A DNA stretch of 64,000 bases from an uncultured Flavobacteriaceae bacterium (GCA_913020295.1 CAJWAA010000006.1:51873-115872); one strand, 5' to 3'; shown: positions 26,925 through 37,606, counted from the stretch's first letter. The notes: generated by a model not told the origin, from the letters alone. Translations and numbers: made by a program.

Positions 26925-27475
26925 TTGGTAATGATATAATAGATCTTGAGCTTACTAAAAAAGAGAGCAATTATCAGCGGGCAGGTTTTTTAAATAAACA
27001 ATTTTCTTCAAATGAACGAGCACTGATTCAATCAACATCAAATACTTTTCATTTGATTTGGAGATTATGGAGTATGAAGGAAGCTGCTTACAAGGTATAT
27101 ACTCAACAAAATGAAAATCGTTTTTTTGCTCCAAAAAAATTTGATTGTAAAATTAGTTCTGGTTTGAATGGAATTGTTTATTTTGAAAACAAACTTTTTT
27201 ACACATCAACAAATATTAATGATAAATACATTTTAACTTTAGCAAGCACTACAACAAAGACAAAAGCTTTTTCTCAAGTAGTGAATCCACTGTTATTAGA
27301 TAAAATCATAAAAAACAAATTAGAGGATGAAACTAAGTTTTCCTCAGTGGAAATTGTTAAAAAAAAATCTGAAAATGGAGTTCCTTTGTACTACCATAAA
27401 AATATATTACTAACTAAATCTTGTTCAATTTCACATCATGGTAATTATGGAGTGTTTTCGTTGATACTGAATTAA
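26921..27475 (+). CDS. 4'-phosphopantetheinyl transferase
   Basis: A 184-residue transferase that moves phosphopantetheine from CoA to the carrier Ser. The GNDIIDL motif at residues 3-9 supplies a metal ligand, and WSMKEAAYK near 50 is the diagnostic W-x-x-K-E-A signature. It resembles the AcpS/Sfp superfamily, with an intermediate length. It is the last gene of the cluster. An inverted repeat (27479-27485 with 27512-27518) follows but lacks a T tract. Confidence 0.9.
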   Translation: MIGNDIIDLELTKKESNYQRAGFLNKQFSSNERALIQSTSNTFHLIWRLWSMKEAAYKVYTQQNENRFFAPKKFDCKISSGLNGIVYFENKLFYTSTNINDKYILTLASTTTKTKAFSQVVNPLLLDKIIKNKLEDETKFSSVEIVKKKSENGVPLYYHKNILLTKSCSISHHGNYGVFSLILN

Positions 27476-27540
27476 GGTTTGAGACTTTAATTTTTATTAA
27501 ACATAAAATCTGTCTCAAGAATCAACCAAAAAGGTTATAA

Positions 27541-27657
27541 ATTTCAGACTGCCTAATTAAATTTCCTAGTGCTTACGCTTCGGCTTATACAAAGCACTTT
27601 AAAAAACAAGCTATACGCTGTGGAGTTATCTTAGGAGGCCATGCTGCAATTAACTGA
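27541..27657 (+). other. Unrecognised relic-like open segment beside the tRNA attachment site
   Basis: A 38-codon open stretch without a start codon ends at TGA 27655-27657. Its base composition is more balanced than the flanking DNA. The end contains ILGGHAAIN, which faintly recalls the LGH box near the active site of tyrosine recombinases, but this is too short to be evidence of homology. It may be the decayed end of a gene. Confidence 0.2.
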
Positions 27658-27692
27658 CTGATGAAACTTTAAAAACACCTAACTTTTTATCT

Positions 27693-27715
27693 AAACCTTA
27701 CACAAAACCTTACAC
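27693..27715. repeat. 11-bp direct repeat near the tRNA-Ser 3' end
   Basis: AAACCTTACAC occurs twice, separated by one base. Short direct repeats beside a tRNA attachment site can be arm-type binding sites for an integrase, but no integrase gene is here, so this is a suggestion only. Confidence 0.4.
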
Positions 27716-27716
27716 T

Positions 27717-27745
27717 AAAAAACAAACCCCTAGTATTAATAGGGG
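27717..27745 (-). terminator. Rho-independent terminator of the tRNA-Ser gene
   Basis: On the minus strand a 6-bp stem with four G-C pairs (27727-27732 with 27740-27745) follows the tRNA and runs into a T-rich tract (complement of 27717-27726). Confidence 0.7.
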
Positions 27746-27758
27746 ATTACAAGGTATT

Positions 27759-27845
27759 TGGCGGAGAGACAGGGATTCGAACCCTGGCAACGGTTACCCG
27801 TTGACAGATTAGCAATCTGCTCCATTACCACTCTGGCACCTCTCC
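27759..27845 (-). tRNA. tRNA-Ser (anticodon GCT)
   Basis: Read on the minus strand from 27845, the gene has a 7-bp acceptor stem (GGAGAGG), a D arm and an anticodon loop ATTGCTAAT with anticodon GCT. It also has a long class II variable arm (CAACGGGTAACCGTTG) and a T arm with GGTTCGAATCC. The discriminator G is at 27762 and CCA is encoded at 27761-27759. It reads the AGC/AGU serine codons. Its 3' end faces the polyketide cluster and is partly duplicated at 20871-20893. Confidence 0.96.
27762..27784 (-). repeat. tRNA-Ser 3' end as candidate att site (right)
   Basis: This is the intact counterpart of the 23-base copy at 20871-20893 (19 of 23 identical, direct orientation). Integrating elements commonly use the T arm and acceptor end of tRNA genes and leave the tRNA whole on one side. 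Confidence 0.6.
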
Positions 27846-27852
27846 TTAATTA

Positions 27853-27885
27853 AGAATGTAAATGTAATTCTTAAGAATCAACAAA
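27853..27885 (-). promoter_or_regulatory. Candidate promoter of tRNA-Ser
   Basis: On the minus strand TTTG (complement of 27882-27885) is followed after 21 bases by TACATTCT (complement of 27853-27860), close to the Bacteroidota -33/-7 pattern. The tRNA begins 7 bases downstream. A 12-bp palindrome (ATTCTTAAGAAT, 27866-27877) lies in the spacer. Confidence 0.4.
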
Positions 27886-27914
27886 ACAAAAGTTTCATTT
27901 AAATTTAAAATCGT

Positions 27915-29960
27915 TTACTCGGGATATTCTACCCTTAAGTGGTAAATATTAATTAATTTTTTGGATAACACTTTTTTTACTGTTTCGATCTCCGATAGGG
28001 TAATATTACACTCGTGAAACTGTTTTTCATCAATTTGTTTGTTAACGACTGTATCTACAAACTGCTCAATTTTATTTACAGTAGGTTCTCTTAGGCTCTT
28101 AGAGGCAGCTTCTACAGCATCAGCCATCATCAATATTGCTGTTTCCTTAGAAAAAGGCCTTGGGCCTGGATAACGAAAGTCTTTTTCATCAACATCATCA
28201 CCCATCTCTTGGGCTTTTTTAAAGAAAAAATAAACCCAGGAATTACCGTGGTGTGTTCTTATAAAATCAATGATACGATCAGGAAGTTTAAACTTTTTGG
28301 CCATATCGATACCCTCTGCAACATGATTGATGATGATTTTGGCACTTTGATCAGGGGGCATCTCCTCGTGGGGAGAAACACTACCGGTTTGATTTTCTGA
28401 AAAATAGGTTGGAGTTTTCATTTTTCCTATGTCATGATATAAGGCACCTACCCTAACCAATAAGGTATTAGCTCCAATTTCATTGGCAGCAGTTTCTGCC
28501 AAATTCGCTACCTGAAGCGAATGATGAAAAGTTCCAGGAGCACGATCAGAGAGTTCCTTTAATAATTTGGTGTTGGTGTCCGAAAGTTCAAGAAGTGAAA
28601 CATCAGAAACCAATTTAAAGATTCTCTCGTAGAGATAAATTAACGGTTGGGCAAACAAGGTCAATAGACCGTTTAGTAAGAAAAATCCTATTACTATCAA
28701 ATCGATTTTGTCAATTCCCCCTTCATGGGTAATCGTGAAGGCAATATAACCCACCAAATAAACCAAAACGATCCTACCGACAGTGATGAAAAGATTAGCT
28801 CGATTTTGCAATTGTGTTGTAGATAAAATCGTTACGATACCAGCCATCATCTGTAAAAAAACAAACTCAAAACTATTAGGCACAACAAAACCCAAGTTCA
28901 ATACTGTAATCACATGGGTAAATAGTCCCAATCTGGGATCAAAAAATGTTTTTAGTATTAAAGGGAGAATACAAATTGGAACAGCATACAATAACCTCAC
29001 ATCAAAGTTCACCACTATGGTTGTTAAGGCAATAACTCCTACCATATTGAGAAATATAAAAGAAATTTCCCGGTTGTCTTGAAAAATGGAAGGCCTATAA
29101 TTGTTGATGAATAAGATCAATGACATAAATGTCAAAACCACCAAAATGGTATACCCGAAGATAATCCAATAAAAACTATACTCATTCCACAACTGTGATG
29201 CATATTCTTCTCTAAGAGAAATCAGCATCTGAAGTTTTTCGCCCTCTACCACATCACCTTGTCTAATAATAATAGAATTTTCCTGAATCAATCCGCGATA
29301 AGGGGAAATGCCATCCAAAGATTCATTTAAAACATTTTCGGTAAACTTATCATCCAAAGCGATATTAGGCTGAACGATTTCAAAAAACAAGTTATAAAAT
29401 TGAGTGGTGTAACTAGGGTATGCTGTATTTTGAATAAGATAATCTATTTTTTGTTTAAGGTTTTCTATGCTTACGAATTCAACCATATCCAACGTGGATT
29501 CAAAATTACCCTTTATCAAAAAAACACTTTCCCCATCTTTTTGATCAAAACCCAGCGGTAATACTCCATTGAGATATATTTGATCCAAAAGCAGAAGACC
29601 AAAATCATAAATAACTTTGTACTGATTACTGGAGGCGGGGAGATCAAAAAAATTGGTAAACTGAGCGTCAAAGGATTTTTTTACTGCCTCGATAACAGAT
29701 AATTCTGCGCGATAGTAAGGAAGTTGTGCCTCCAATATAGCCTTTTTTTCAGATTCCAACTCCGCAGATGATTTCAATATCGAAAAATCAAAAGGGGAAT
29801 ATAAGGTCGCATACTGCCATGGCTTGCCCTTTTGAAATTCATATTTGAATTTGGCCCCTTTGGGAAATAAATAAACTATCAAGATACTGCAGGCCAACAT
29901 TAAAATAGCCTTATAAATAAGGTGTTGGTTAGTTAATATTATGCGCCAAAGGTTTTTCAA
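27915..29960 (-). CDS. PgpH-type 7TM HD-domain phosphohydrolase (7TMR-HD)
   Basis: A 681-residue membrane protein. After an N-terminal membrane helix (about residues 17-32) comes an extracytoplasmic domain of about 220 residues. A block of seven membrane helices follows between about 260 and 445, then a cytoplasmic HD domain with HHSLQVANLAE near 473 and YHDIGK near 507. This is the architecture of PgpH, which degrades cyclic di-AMP in Firmicutes. The Bacteroidota homologue probably does the same, but this is inferred. It is divergent from the NlpC/P60 gene. Confidence 0.92.
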   Translation of the reverse strand: MKNLWRIILTNQHLIYKAILMLACSILIVYLFPKGAKFKYEFQKGKPWQYATLYSPFDFSILKSSAELESEKKAILEAQLPYYRAELSVIEAVKKSFDAQFTNFFDLPASSNQYKVIYDFGLLLLDQIYLNGVLPLGFDQKDGESVFLIKGNFESTLDMVEFVSIENLKQKIDYLIQNTAYPSYTTQFYNLFFEIVQPNIALDDKFTENVLNESLDGISPYRGLIQENSIIIRQGDVVEGEKLQMLISLREEYASQLWNEYSFYWIIFGYTILVVLTFMSLILFINNYRPSIFQDNREISFIFLNMVGVIALTTIVVNFDVRLLYAVPICILPLILKTFFDPRLGLFTHVITVLNLGFVVPNSFEFVFLQMMAGIVTILSTTQLQNRANLFITVGRIVLVYLVGYIAFTITHEGGIDKIDLIVIGFFLLNGLLTLFAQPLIYLYERIFKLVSDVSLLELSDTNTKLLKELSDRAPGTFHHSLQVANLAETAANEIGANTLLVRVGALYHDIGKMKTPTYFSENQTGSVSPHEEMPPDQSAKIIINHVAEGIDMAKKFKLPDRIIDFIRTHHGNSWVYFFFKKAQEMGDDVDEKDFRYPGPRPFSKETAILMMADAVEAASKSLREPTVNKIEQFVDTVVNKQIDEKQFHECNITLSEIETVKKVLSKKLINIYHLRVEYPE

Positions 29961-30116
29961 TACTCGAGGAATTAAATTTTCAAATTTAGGGAAATATGAG
30001 GCTTAGAGAGTGAATTTAAAAATGTATTTCGAAAATTATGCCTGCATTTTGATTATTTTTGGTAATAATGATAAATATCTATTGGTAACTAAACACCATT
30101 TATTAAACTAACCGAT

Positions 30117-30866
30117 TTGAATTACGGTATCTGCCATTTGGGGATGATTCCCATGAGAAAAGAAAATAGCCATCAAAGTGAAATGGTTTCTCAGCTCCTC
30201 TACGGTGAATGTTATAAGCTTATCGAAAAAAGAAAAAAATGGGTGAAAATCCTTGGGGAATGGGATGGATATGAGGGATGGATTGATCATAACCAAGTGC
30301 ATATTATTTCACAAGAAGATTTTGATAAAATCACCCAATCCAACCTTAAAATCTCTACTGATCTGGTCAATTACATATCTACCAAAAACAATCTTTTATT
30401 TCCGATATTGATGGGTGCTGATCTCAGGGCTTTGAAAATACTTGATCATCGGTTCGAAGGGAAATTCCAATATCCAAAAAAATCAAAAAAAGCTCTGACG
30501 GATACCGCCTATCTTTTTCTTAACGCGCCCTATCTATGGGGTGGAAAAACACTTATGGGAATCGATTGTTCAGGTTTTACACAGATAGTTTACAAGATCA
30601 ACGGCATCAGATTGAGCCGAGATGCCCATCAGCAGGCTCTTCAAGGTCAAACACTGAGTTTTATTGAAGAAAGTGAAGCTGGAGATTTAGCTTTTTTTGA
30701 CAACGCTGAAGGCAATATAACCCACGTTGGGCTATTACTCGAAAATCACCACATTATCCACTCCTCCAGTAGTGTGAGAATCGATAGGATTGATCAAACT
30801 GGTATTTTTAATTTGGAGACTCAAAATCATACCCATAAATTGCGTTACATCAAGAAAATGATTTAA
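30117..30866 (+). CDS. NlpC/P60 (C40) peptidase with SH3-like N-terminus
   Basis: A 249-residue cell-wall endopeptidase. Residues 1-65 resemble a bacterial SH3 domain (WVKILGEWDGYEGWID). The NlpC/P60 core has Cys151 in DCSGF, His in THVGLL near 205 and a second His in HHIIHSS near 215. A TTG at 30117 is the chosen start because NYGICHLGMIPMR continues the first SH3 strand; later Met codons would truncate it. No signal peptide is evident, which is usual for this Bacteroidota subgroup. It should cut stem peptides of peptidoglycan. Confidence 0.88.
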   Translation: MNYGICHLGMIPMRKENSHQSEMVSQLLYGECYKLIEKRKKWVKILGEWDGYEGWIDHNQVHIISQEDFDKITQSNLKISTDLVNYISTKNNLLFPILMGADLRALKILDHRFEGKFQYPKKSKKALTDTAYLFLNAPYLWGGKTLMGIDCSGFTQIVYKINGIRLSRDAHQQALQGQTLSFIEESEAGDLAFFDNAEGNITHVGLLLENHHIIHSSSSVRIDRIDQTGIFNLETQNHTHKLRYIKKMI

Positions 30867-31005
30867 TCCGAGGACTTCTTTGATTAAAAAGTTGATTATT
30901 AATCTAAAACTGCATATTAGCGTTAATAAATCATTCTATCATGTAAGTTATTTAAAATTGATAACTGAATGAACTAAAAGATCAAAATCCTGTCAGAACT
31001 GAATC

Positions 31006-32229
31006 CTAGTTTTTCAGAAGACCTTTCATTTCTTTATAACCCTCATTGTCTCCGAGAGTACCGTATATATTCATTAATGTTTTAACAGCATCTTGATTGG
31101 CTCCAATTTCTATCAAAGATTTGAGAATTGGAACACATTCTTTGTAAAGTTCTTCTCGGTCTGTCTTTAAAGCATCATATTTGGCGTTGTCAGCTTTAGA
31201 AGTTCCTAAACTGTTCATTTGCTCGACGATTTCTTGCTCCTGCTCTAAGATCAGAGCAACTAAATTCATGTAAGCATTTTCATAGGCAGGATCAAGTTCT
31301 ATGGCCTTTTCATAATAACTTCTAGCAGCCTCTTTTTCTCCCAGATCAGAAGTAACAACCGCCAAATTGTAATATAAGTTTGCATTTTCTGGATCTTGAG
31401 CAATTGCCTCATTCATTAAATCTTGGAATTTAGACTTTTCACCCAATTCAATATATATATTTGCCTCGGTTAAAATCAAATTGAGGTCGTTTGGGTCAGC
31501 TAATCTTGCTTCTTGGACAGCTGCCATGGCTTTATCCTTGTCACCCAATTGTGCATGAATCAGCGCAATATTTTTTACAATCTCAGGGAATCTTGACGGT
31601 GTAGACTCTTCACGGTGATTTTCATATGACTTGGATTTTTTGTAAAGATTATATTCTGATTCTGACACCTCTGTTTCTTCTCCCGAATCAACTTCGGTCA
31701 CAAAATACTTTGTCACTATTCCAGTATAATTCTTGTCTTTAAGCTCAATATAATAATTCAGTGCAACATCAAACATTTCAGCATTTACAGCGCTCGAAGC
31801 CGCATAATATAAGTAGTCTGCGTTTAGTTCAGGGTCGATCATGTAAGCCAAATACAATTTCTCGGTAGAAGATTTGAAATCACCATTACCATTATCGTCA
31901 ATGGCGCTATTGACAATATCAGCAGAAAGAAGGTTTAATTGCTGAGCAACCTCCTCTTTGATCGATACCACCTCCTTTAAAGAAACAAATAGATCAAATG
32001 CATCTTGAAAATCCTTATTGTTTTGAGCAATTTTTCCTCTTAAAAAGTCATAATTAGGTTTTACTTTTTTGTCTGCATTTTCCAAAATGGATTGATTTTC
32101 TAATAATAACTGTGATGCTCCCGAAATATCTCCCGTATCATAGAGTTTTTGAGCTTTTCTGAGTTCTTTTTTTTGAGCGAAAGAAAAATTAAAAATGAGA
32201 ATAAATGTTAGTAAGGCAATATGTTTCAT
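31006..32229 (-). CDS. TPR-repeat protein with signal peptide
   Basis: A 407-residue periplasmic protein. Residues 1-18 are a signal peptide ending FSFAQ. Tetratricopeptide motifs are visible, for example NLYYNLAVVTSDLGEKEAA followed by an A-x-E-L-D-P ending, and further degenerate repeats across the protein. It lies 65 bases downstream of gyrA on the same strand, an arrangement I recall from other flavobacteria. Its partner proteins are unknown. Confidence 0.88.
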   Translation of the reverse strand: MKHIALLTFILIFNFSFAQKKELRKAQKLYDTGDISGASQLLLENQSILENADKKVKPNYDFLRGKIAQNNKDFQDAFDLFVSLKEVVSIKEEVAQQLNLLSADIVNSAIDDNGNGDFKSSTEKLYLAYMIDPELNADYLYYAASSAVNAEMFDVALNYYIELKDKNYTGIVTKYFVTEVDSGEETEVSESEYNLYKKSKSYENHREESTPSRFPEIVKNIALIHAQLGDKDKAMAAVQEARLADPNDLNLILTEANIYIELGEKSKFQDLMNEAIAQDPENANLYYNLAVVTSDLGEKEAARSYYEKAIELDPAYENAYMNLVALILEQEQEIVEQMNSLGTSKADNAKYDALKTDREELYKECVPILKSLIEIGANQDAVKTLMNIYGTLGDNEGYKEMKGLLKN

Positions 32230-32294
32230 TGTTTTAATTCAATTAAATTTTAAATAAAGTGATTTATAAAAGTAAAAATAAGATTTGTAATCGA

Positions 32295-34790
32295 TTAATC
32301 AACAATAGTGTCCCCCTCGACATCAATATCAGAAATATCTTCAACCTCATCATCATCTTTCATTACTTTGGCCACTGCAGCGATAGAGTCGTCCTCTCTG
32401 AGGTTTATCAATTTTACCCCTTGAGTGGCGCGTCCCATTACCCTCAAATCAGAGACTGCCATTCTTATAGCGATACCCGATTTGTTAATGATCATCAAGT
32501 CATCTTGGTCAGTAACATTCTTTATTGTGACAAGAGTACCAGTTTTGTCAGTAATGGAAATGGTTTTTACTCCTTTCCCTCCCCTGTTGGTGATCCTATA
32601 GTCATCCAAGTTAGAGCGTTTACCGAAACCATTTTCTGAAACAACTAAAATATTGGTATCCATATCGTTTACAGAAACCATTCCAACGACTTCATCGTTG
32701 GCATCTGCCAAAGTGATTCCTCTCACCCCGGAAGCTCCTCTACCCATTGGACGGGTTTTGCTCTCTTCAAATCGAATGGCTTTACCCGATTTCACTGCCA
32801 ATAAAATCTGACTATTTCCATTAGTTAGCTTGGCTTCTAACAATTCATCCTCTTCTTTGATAGTAATGGCATTAATTCCATTTGTACGAGGACGCGAATA
32901 TTGTTCTAAGCTGGTTTTTTTGACCTGACCTTTTTTGGTGGCCATAATCACATAATGATTGTTGATGTATTCCTCATCCTTCAGATCCTGAGTACAAATA
33001 AAAGCCTTTACGCGGTCGTCTTGCTCTATATTAACCAAGTTCTGAATAGCACGACCTTTGGAAGTCCTCGATCCCTCGGGGATTTCATAGACACGCATCC
33101 AAAAACACTTCCCTTTTTGAGTGAAAAATAACATATATTGGTGATTGGTCCCAACAAAAAGGTTTTCTAGAAAATCTTCATTTCTCGTGGTAGAAGCCTT
33201 TTGTCCTACTCCTCCCCTATTTTGGGTCTTATAATCTGATAATGGTGTCCTTTTAATGTATCCTGCATGAGAAATGGTAATTACCATTTTGTCGTCTGGG
33301 ATCATATCCTCGATACTAAAGTTTCCTCCCGCGTACTCAATTTTGGACCTTCTCTCATCACCATATTTATTTTTGATCTCAAGTAATTCGGTTTTGATGA
33401 TTTCCATCCTGCGGTCTTTATTATCGAGTATGTCTTTAAGATCGGTGATTGTTTTCAAAAGTTCATCGTACTCACTGCGAAGTTTGTCTTGTTCCAGTCC
33501 AGTCAACTGTCTCAACCGCATTTCGACAATGGCTTTGGACTGAATCTCAGAAAGTTCAAATTTGCCCATTAAATTTTCCTTGGCCTCTTCGGCATTGGCA
33601 GAACCACGAATGATTGATATTACTTGATCTATATTGTCCGAAGCAATGATCAAGCCATCCAAAATATGAGCCCGCTCTTCAGCTTTTTTGAGTTCATATT
33701 TTGTTCTTCGAACCACCACCTCATGACGGTGTTCTACAAAAAAGTGGATCAATTGCTTTAAATTCAGAAGTTGAGGTCTCCCCTGAACCAATGCAATATT
33801 ATTTACACTAAATGAAGACTGAAGAGCAGTATATTTGTACAACTTATTGAGGACAATATTTGGAATTGCATCACGCTTCATAACATAAACAATACGCATT
33901 CCGTTTCTGTCAGACTCATCCCTGATATTGCTAATACCTTCAATTTTTTTGTCATTGACTAATTCAGCAGTTTTTCTGATCATCTCCGCTTTATTGACTT
34001 GGTAAGGTATTTCTGTTACGATAATACACTCTCTATCATCAACCGTTTCAATCTTTGCATTACCTCTTATGACTACACGACCCCTTCCTGTCATAAATGC
34101 TTCTTTAACCCCATCATATCCGTAAATGGTTCCACCTGTAGGGAAGTCGGGGGCTTTAATGATCTGGATCAATTCGTCTATACTGATGTCTTGGTTATCG
34201 ATATATTTGATAGTTCCATTTACAACCTCAGATAAATTATGAGGGGGCATATTGGTTGCCATACCTACAGCAATTCCTGAAGCTCCATTTATTAATAAGT
34301 TGGGAACCCGAGTGGGTAATACTATTGGTTCTTTAAGTGTGTCGTCAAAATTTAGTTGGTGATCTACCGTATCTTTATCTATATCAGCCAATAAGTCCTC
34401 TGACATTTTCTTCATCCTTGCCTCAGTGTAACGCATTGCAGCTGGGCTATCTCCATCTATGGAACCAAAATTACCTTGACCATCTACCAAGAGGTATCGC
34501 AAACTCCATTCCTGAGCCATACGAACCATAGTGTCATATACTGAGCTATCTCCGTGGGGGTGATATTTTCCCAAAACCTCACCAACAATACGTGCAGACT
34601 TCTTGTAAGCAGTGGTAGCTCTAATTCCTAACTCGTGCATTCCGAAAAGCACCCTTCGATGAACTGGTTTCAAACCATCACGTACGTCAGGAAGTGCACG
34701 TGACACAATGACAGACATTGAATAATCAATGTAAGCCGATTTCATTTCATCCTCAATGTTGATTGGAATTAATTTTTCACCGTCGATCAT
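32295..34790 (-). CDS. gyrA: DNA gyrase subunit A
   Basis: An 831-residue type II topoisomerase subunit that cuts and rejoins DNA. The catalytic Tyr121 is in AAMRYTEAR. In the quinolone region Ser82 and Asp86 correspond to E. coli Ser83 and Asp87, so both positions are of the susceptible type. The C-terminal beta-pinwheel has a GyrA box read as QNRGGVG (the canonical form is QRRGGRG), followed by further blades and an acidic tail ([10 protein letters not shown]). Length is normal. A TPR gene follows on the same strand. Confidence 0.98.
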   Translation of the reverse strand: MIDGEKLIPINIEDEMKSAYIDYSMSVIVSRALPDVRDGLKPVHRRVLFGMHELGIRATTAYKKSARIVGEVLGKYHPHGDSSVYDTMVRMAQEWSLRYLLVDGQGNFGSIDGDSPAAMRYTEARMKKMSEDLLADIDKDTVDHQLNFDDTLKEPIVLPTRVPNLLINGASGIAVGMATNMPPHNLSEVVNGTIKYIDNQDISIDELIQIIKAPDFPTGGTIYGYDGVKEAFMTGRGRVVIRGNAKIETVDDRECIIVTEIPYQVNKAEMIRKTAELVNDKKIEGISNIRDESDRNGMRIVYVMKRDAIPNIVLNKLYKYTALQSSFSVNNIALVQGRPQLLNLKQLIHFFVEHRHEVVVRRTKYELKKAEERAHILDGLIIASDNIDQVISIIRGSANAEEAKENLMGKFELSEIQSKAIVEMRLRQLTGLEQDKLRSEYDELLKTITDLKDILDNKDRRMEIIKTELLEIKNKYGDERRSKIEYAGGNFSIEDMIPDDKMVITISHAGYIKRTPLSDYKTQNRGGVGQKASTTRNEDFLENLFVGTNHQYMLFFTQKGKCFWMRVYEIPEGSRTSKGRAIQNLVNIEQDDRVKAFICTQDLKDEEYINNHYVIMATKKGQVKKTSLEQYSRPRTNGINAITIKEEDELLEAKLTNGNSQILLAVKSGKAIRFEESKTRPMGRGASGVRGITLADANDEVVGMVSVNDMDTNILVVSENGFGKRSNLDDYRITNRGGKGVKTISITDKTGTLVTIKNVTDQDDLMIINKSGIAIRMAVSDLRVMGRATQGVKLINLREDDSIAAVAKVMKDDDEVEDISDIDVEGDTIVD

Positions 34791-35008
34791 TAAATCTAAT
34801 TTAAAATATTAGCTAAAATACTTTAACAACTGGGTTTTAATGGGATTTCCGCAATATTTTTTAATGAATTTATCAACATGACAAAATTGTATTTACCTCT
34901 TAAAATTTTTGCAATTGCCGCTTTGCTAAATGATATTTTTTTTGTCTATTAGCCATCGAATGTTAAGTGGAATACTTTTTGATCAATAAAAATTATTAAT
35001 TTTATTTT

Positions 35009-37549
35009 ATGGATGATAATTTTTCACCTAGAGTTAAAGATGTGATTTCCTACAGCAAGGAGGAAGCCCTTAGATTGGGTCACGGTTCAATAGGAACAGA
35101 ACATCTAATGTTGGGGATTTTGCGCGATGGTGAAGGAAAAGCGATTTCAATCCTTAATTCTATCGAAGTGGATCTTGATGAATTAAGGCGAAAAGTTGAA
35201 ATTCTCAATCCTGCTGTAATAGAAAATTCAGGAATAATTCACAACAAAAAAAACTTACATCTCACACGTCAAGCTGAAAGAGCTTTAAAAACAACTTTTC
35301 TTGAAGCAAAGCTTTTTCAAAGTGATATTATTAACACAGTACATCTTTTGCTCTGTATCTTGAGAAACGAAAACGATCCTACAACTAAGCTACTACTCAA
35401 ACTAAATATTGATTATGATATTGTCAAAGAACAATTTAAATTGATGTTAGCTAGTGATGATCAAAATTACATGGAGCTTCCCTCCGCCTCTTCTTTTCCC
35501 GAAGAAAAGGATGAAGAAAATGAGTCCAGTAAAGAAAATCCTTTTGTGCCCACTTCAGAATCTCGGGTAAATGTCAAATCCAAAACACCAGTTCTGGATA
35601 ATTTTGGTCGTGATGTAACGGCTCTGGCAGAAAAAAATAAACTTGACCCTGTTGTTGGGCGAGAAAAAGAAATTGAACGAGTTTCTCAAATTCTTAGCAG
35701 AAGAAAGAAAAATAACCCCTTGTTGATTGGGGAGCCTGGAGTTGGTAAGTCGGCTATTGCAGAGGGGCTTGCCCTTCGAATCATTCAAAAAAAGGTTTCC
35801 AGAGTTTTATATGGGAAACGTGTTGTTTCACTCGACTTAGCTAGTCTAGTAGCTGGAACCAAATACAGAGGCCAATTTGAGGAGCGAATGAAAGCATTAA
35901 TGAATGAGATAGAAAAAAATGATAACATCATACTCTTTATAGATGAAATCCATACCATTGTAGGTGCTGGTGGAGCTACCGGAAGCTTGGATGCTTCCAA
36001 TATGTTTAAACCAGCCTTAGCTCGAGGTGAAATTCAATGCATAGGAGCAACAACGCTCGACGAATACCGACAAAATATTGAAAAAGATGGCGCGCTTGAG
36101 AGACGTTTCCAAAAAATCTTGGTCGAAGAAACCACTGAGGAGGAAACACTAGAAATTTTAAGAAACATAAAAGACAGGTATGAGAATCATCACAACGTCA
36201 CTTACACTGATGATGCACTAAAAGCTTGTGCTGAACTTACTTCCCGTTACATGACTGATCGTTTCTTACCCGACAAAGCCATTGATGCACTTGACGAGGC
36301 GGGGTCGAGGGTACACATAAACAATATGAATGTGCCAGACGAGATTATAAAGCTTGAAGAAGAACTTGAGAAAGTCAAAGAATTGAAAAACTCTGTCGTA
36401 AAAAAACAAAAATATGAAGAGGCAGCAAAGCTGAGGGATGATGAGAAAAGAGTAGAGAAAAGACTTCTTGAAGCCCAAGAAAGATGGCAAGAAGAGTCAA
36501 AACTCAACAGAGAGACCGTAAACGATACCCACATTGCTGATGTCGTCTCAATAATGACTAATGTTCCTGTCACCAAAATAGTCAAGAGTGAAAGGACCAA
36601 GTTGGCTCACTTGACAGAAATTATAGGTGAAAAAATTATTGGTCAACAAGAGGCTGTTGAGAAAGTCGTGAAATCTATTCAAAGAAACAGGGCAGGTCTT
36701 AAAGATCCAGACAGACCAATTGGATCATTCATTTTTTTGGGACAAACTGGTGTTGGAAAAACACAATTAGCAAAAATCCTTGCGAAAGAAATTTTTGATT
36801 CTGAGGAAAATCTTATTCGAATTGATATGAGTGAATACATGGAAAAGTTTGCCATATCTAGACTCATTGGCGCCCCTCCAGGTTATGTTGGCTATGAAGA
36901 AGGCGGACAACTGAGTGAAAAAGTAAGGCGTCGCCCCTACTCAGTCATTTTGCTTGATGAGGTAGAAAAAGCACATCCAGATGTCTTTAATATGTTATTA
37001 CAAGTCTTAGATGATGGTTTTCTAACAGACAGTTTGGGAAGGAAAATTAACTTTCAAAATACTATCATCATCATGACCTCTAATATAGGAGCAAGACAAA
37101 TAAAAGACTTTGGAACAGGAGTGGGTTTTGAAACCTCCAGTATGAAGTCTCAGGCCAGTGACATAGAGAAAAGCGTAATTAAAAATGCTTTAAAAAAGAC
37201 TTTTGCACCCGAATTTTTGAACCGTATTGACGATTTAGTCATTTTCAATACCCTTGAGAAAAAAGACATTGAGAAAATTGTAGAAATAGAGCTAAATAAA
37301 CTCTTTAAAAGAGTCAATAAACTTGGGTATAACATCTATTTGACCAAGACTGCCAAAAACTTTATATGTGAAAAAGGTTTCGATAAAAAATATGGAGCAA
37401 GACCTCTCAATCGGGCCATTCAGAAATATATTGAGGATCTACTGGCCGAAAATGTTGTAAATAATAAGATTGATGAAGGTGCAAAAATAACTATTGATCA
37501 TAAAAAAAATGCGGAGGAGTTGTATATTAAATTCACTCCCGAAGGCTAA
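35009..37549 (+). CDS. clpC: ClpC-type AAA+ unfoldase of the Clp protease
   Basis: An 846-residue HSP100 protein. Two Clp-N repeats occupy residues 1-145. The first AAA+ module has Walker A GEPGVGKS near 240 and a DEIHT Walker B. A UVR-like middle segment ([16 protein letters not shown]) near 475 distinguishes ClpC from ClpA. The second AAA+ module has GQTGVGKT near 580. The GTGVGF stretch near 705 fits a ClpP-binding loop. It feeds unfolded proteins to ClpP. It is divergent from gyrA and ends at a terminator. Confidence 0.95.
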   Translation: MDDNFSPRVKDVISYSKEEALRLGHGSIGTEHLMLGILRDGEGKAISILNSIEVDLDELRRKVEILNPAVIENSGIIHNKKNLHLTRQAERALKTTFLEAKLFQSDIINTVHLLLCILRNENDPTTKLLLKLNIDYDIVKEQFKLMLASDDQNYMELPSASSFPEEKDEENESSKENPFVPTSESRVNVKSKTPVLDNFGRDVTALAEKNKLDPVVGREKEIERVSQILSRRKKNNPLLIGEPGVGKSAIAEGLALRIIQKKVSRVLYGKRVVSLDLASLVAGTKYRGQFEERMKALMNEIEKNDNIILFIDEIHTIVGAGGATGSLDASNMFKPALARGEIQCIGATTLDEYRQNIEKDGALERRFQKILVEETTEEETLEILRNIKDRYENHHNVTYTDDALKACAELTSRYMTDRFLPDKAIDALDEAGSRVHINNMNVPDEIIKLEEELEKVKELKNSVVKKQKYEEAAKLRDDEKRVEKRLLEAQERWQEESKLNRETVNDTHIADVVSIMTNVPVTKIVKSERTKLAHLTEIIGEKIIGQQEAVEKVVKSIQRNRAGLKDPDRPIGSFIFLGQTGVGKTQLAKILAKEIFDSEENLIRIDMSEYMEKFAISRLIGAPPGYVGYEEGGQLSEKVRRRPYSVILLDEVEKAHPDVFNMLLQVLDDGFLTDSLGRKINFQNTIIIMTSNIGARQIKDFGTGVGFETSSMKSQASDIEKSVIKNALKKTFAPEFLNRIDDLVIFNTLEKKDIEKIVEIELNKLFKRVNKLGYNIYLTKTAKNFICEKGFDKKYGARPLNRAIQKYIEDLLAENVVNNKIDEGAKITIDHKKNAEELYIKFTPEG

Positions 37550-37576
37550 GTATAATTACACCAAATCATTCACAAA

Positions 37577-37606
37577 AAAAAACCGTCCACTTAGATGGTT
37601 TTTTTT
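37577..37606 (+). terminator. Rho-independent terminator after clpC
   Basis: An 8-bp stem with one G-T wobble (37580-37587 with 37594-37601), a 6-base loop, and a T tract to 37606. Confidence 0.8.

Noticed and set aside
27479..27518. Inverted repeat after the phosphopantetheinyl transferase gene as a terminator
   Set aside because: The 7-bp arms enclose a 26-base loop and no T tract follows, so it is not a convincing terminator.
36247..36600. Long minus-strand frame opposite clpC
   Set aside because: It is a shadow frame, rich in Ser and Phe, within a well-supported AAA+ gene.
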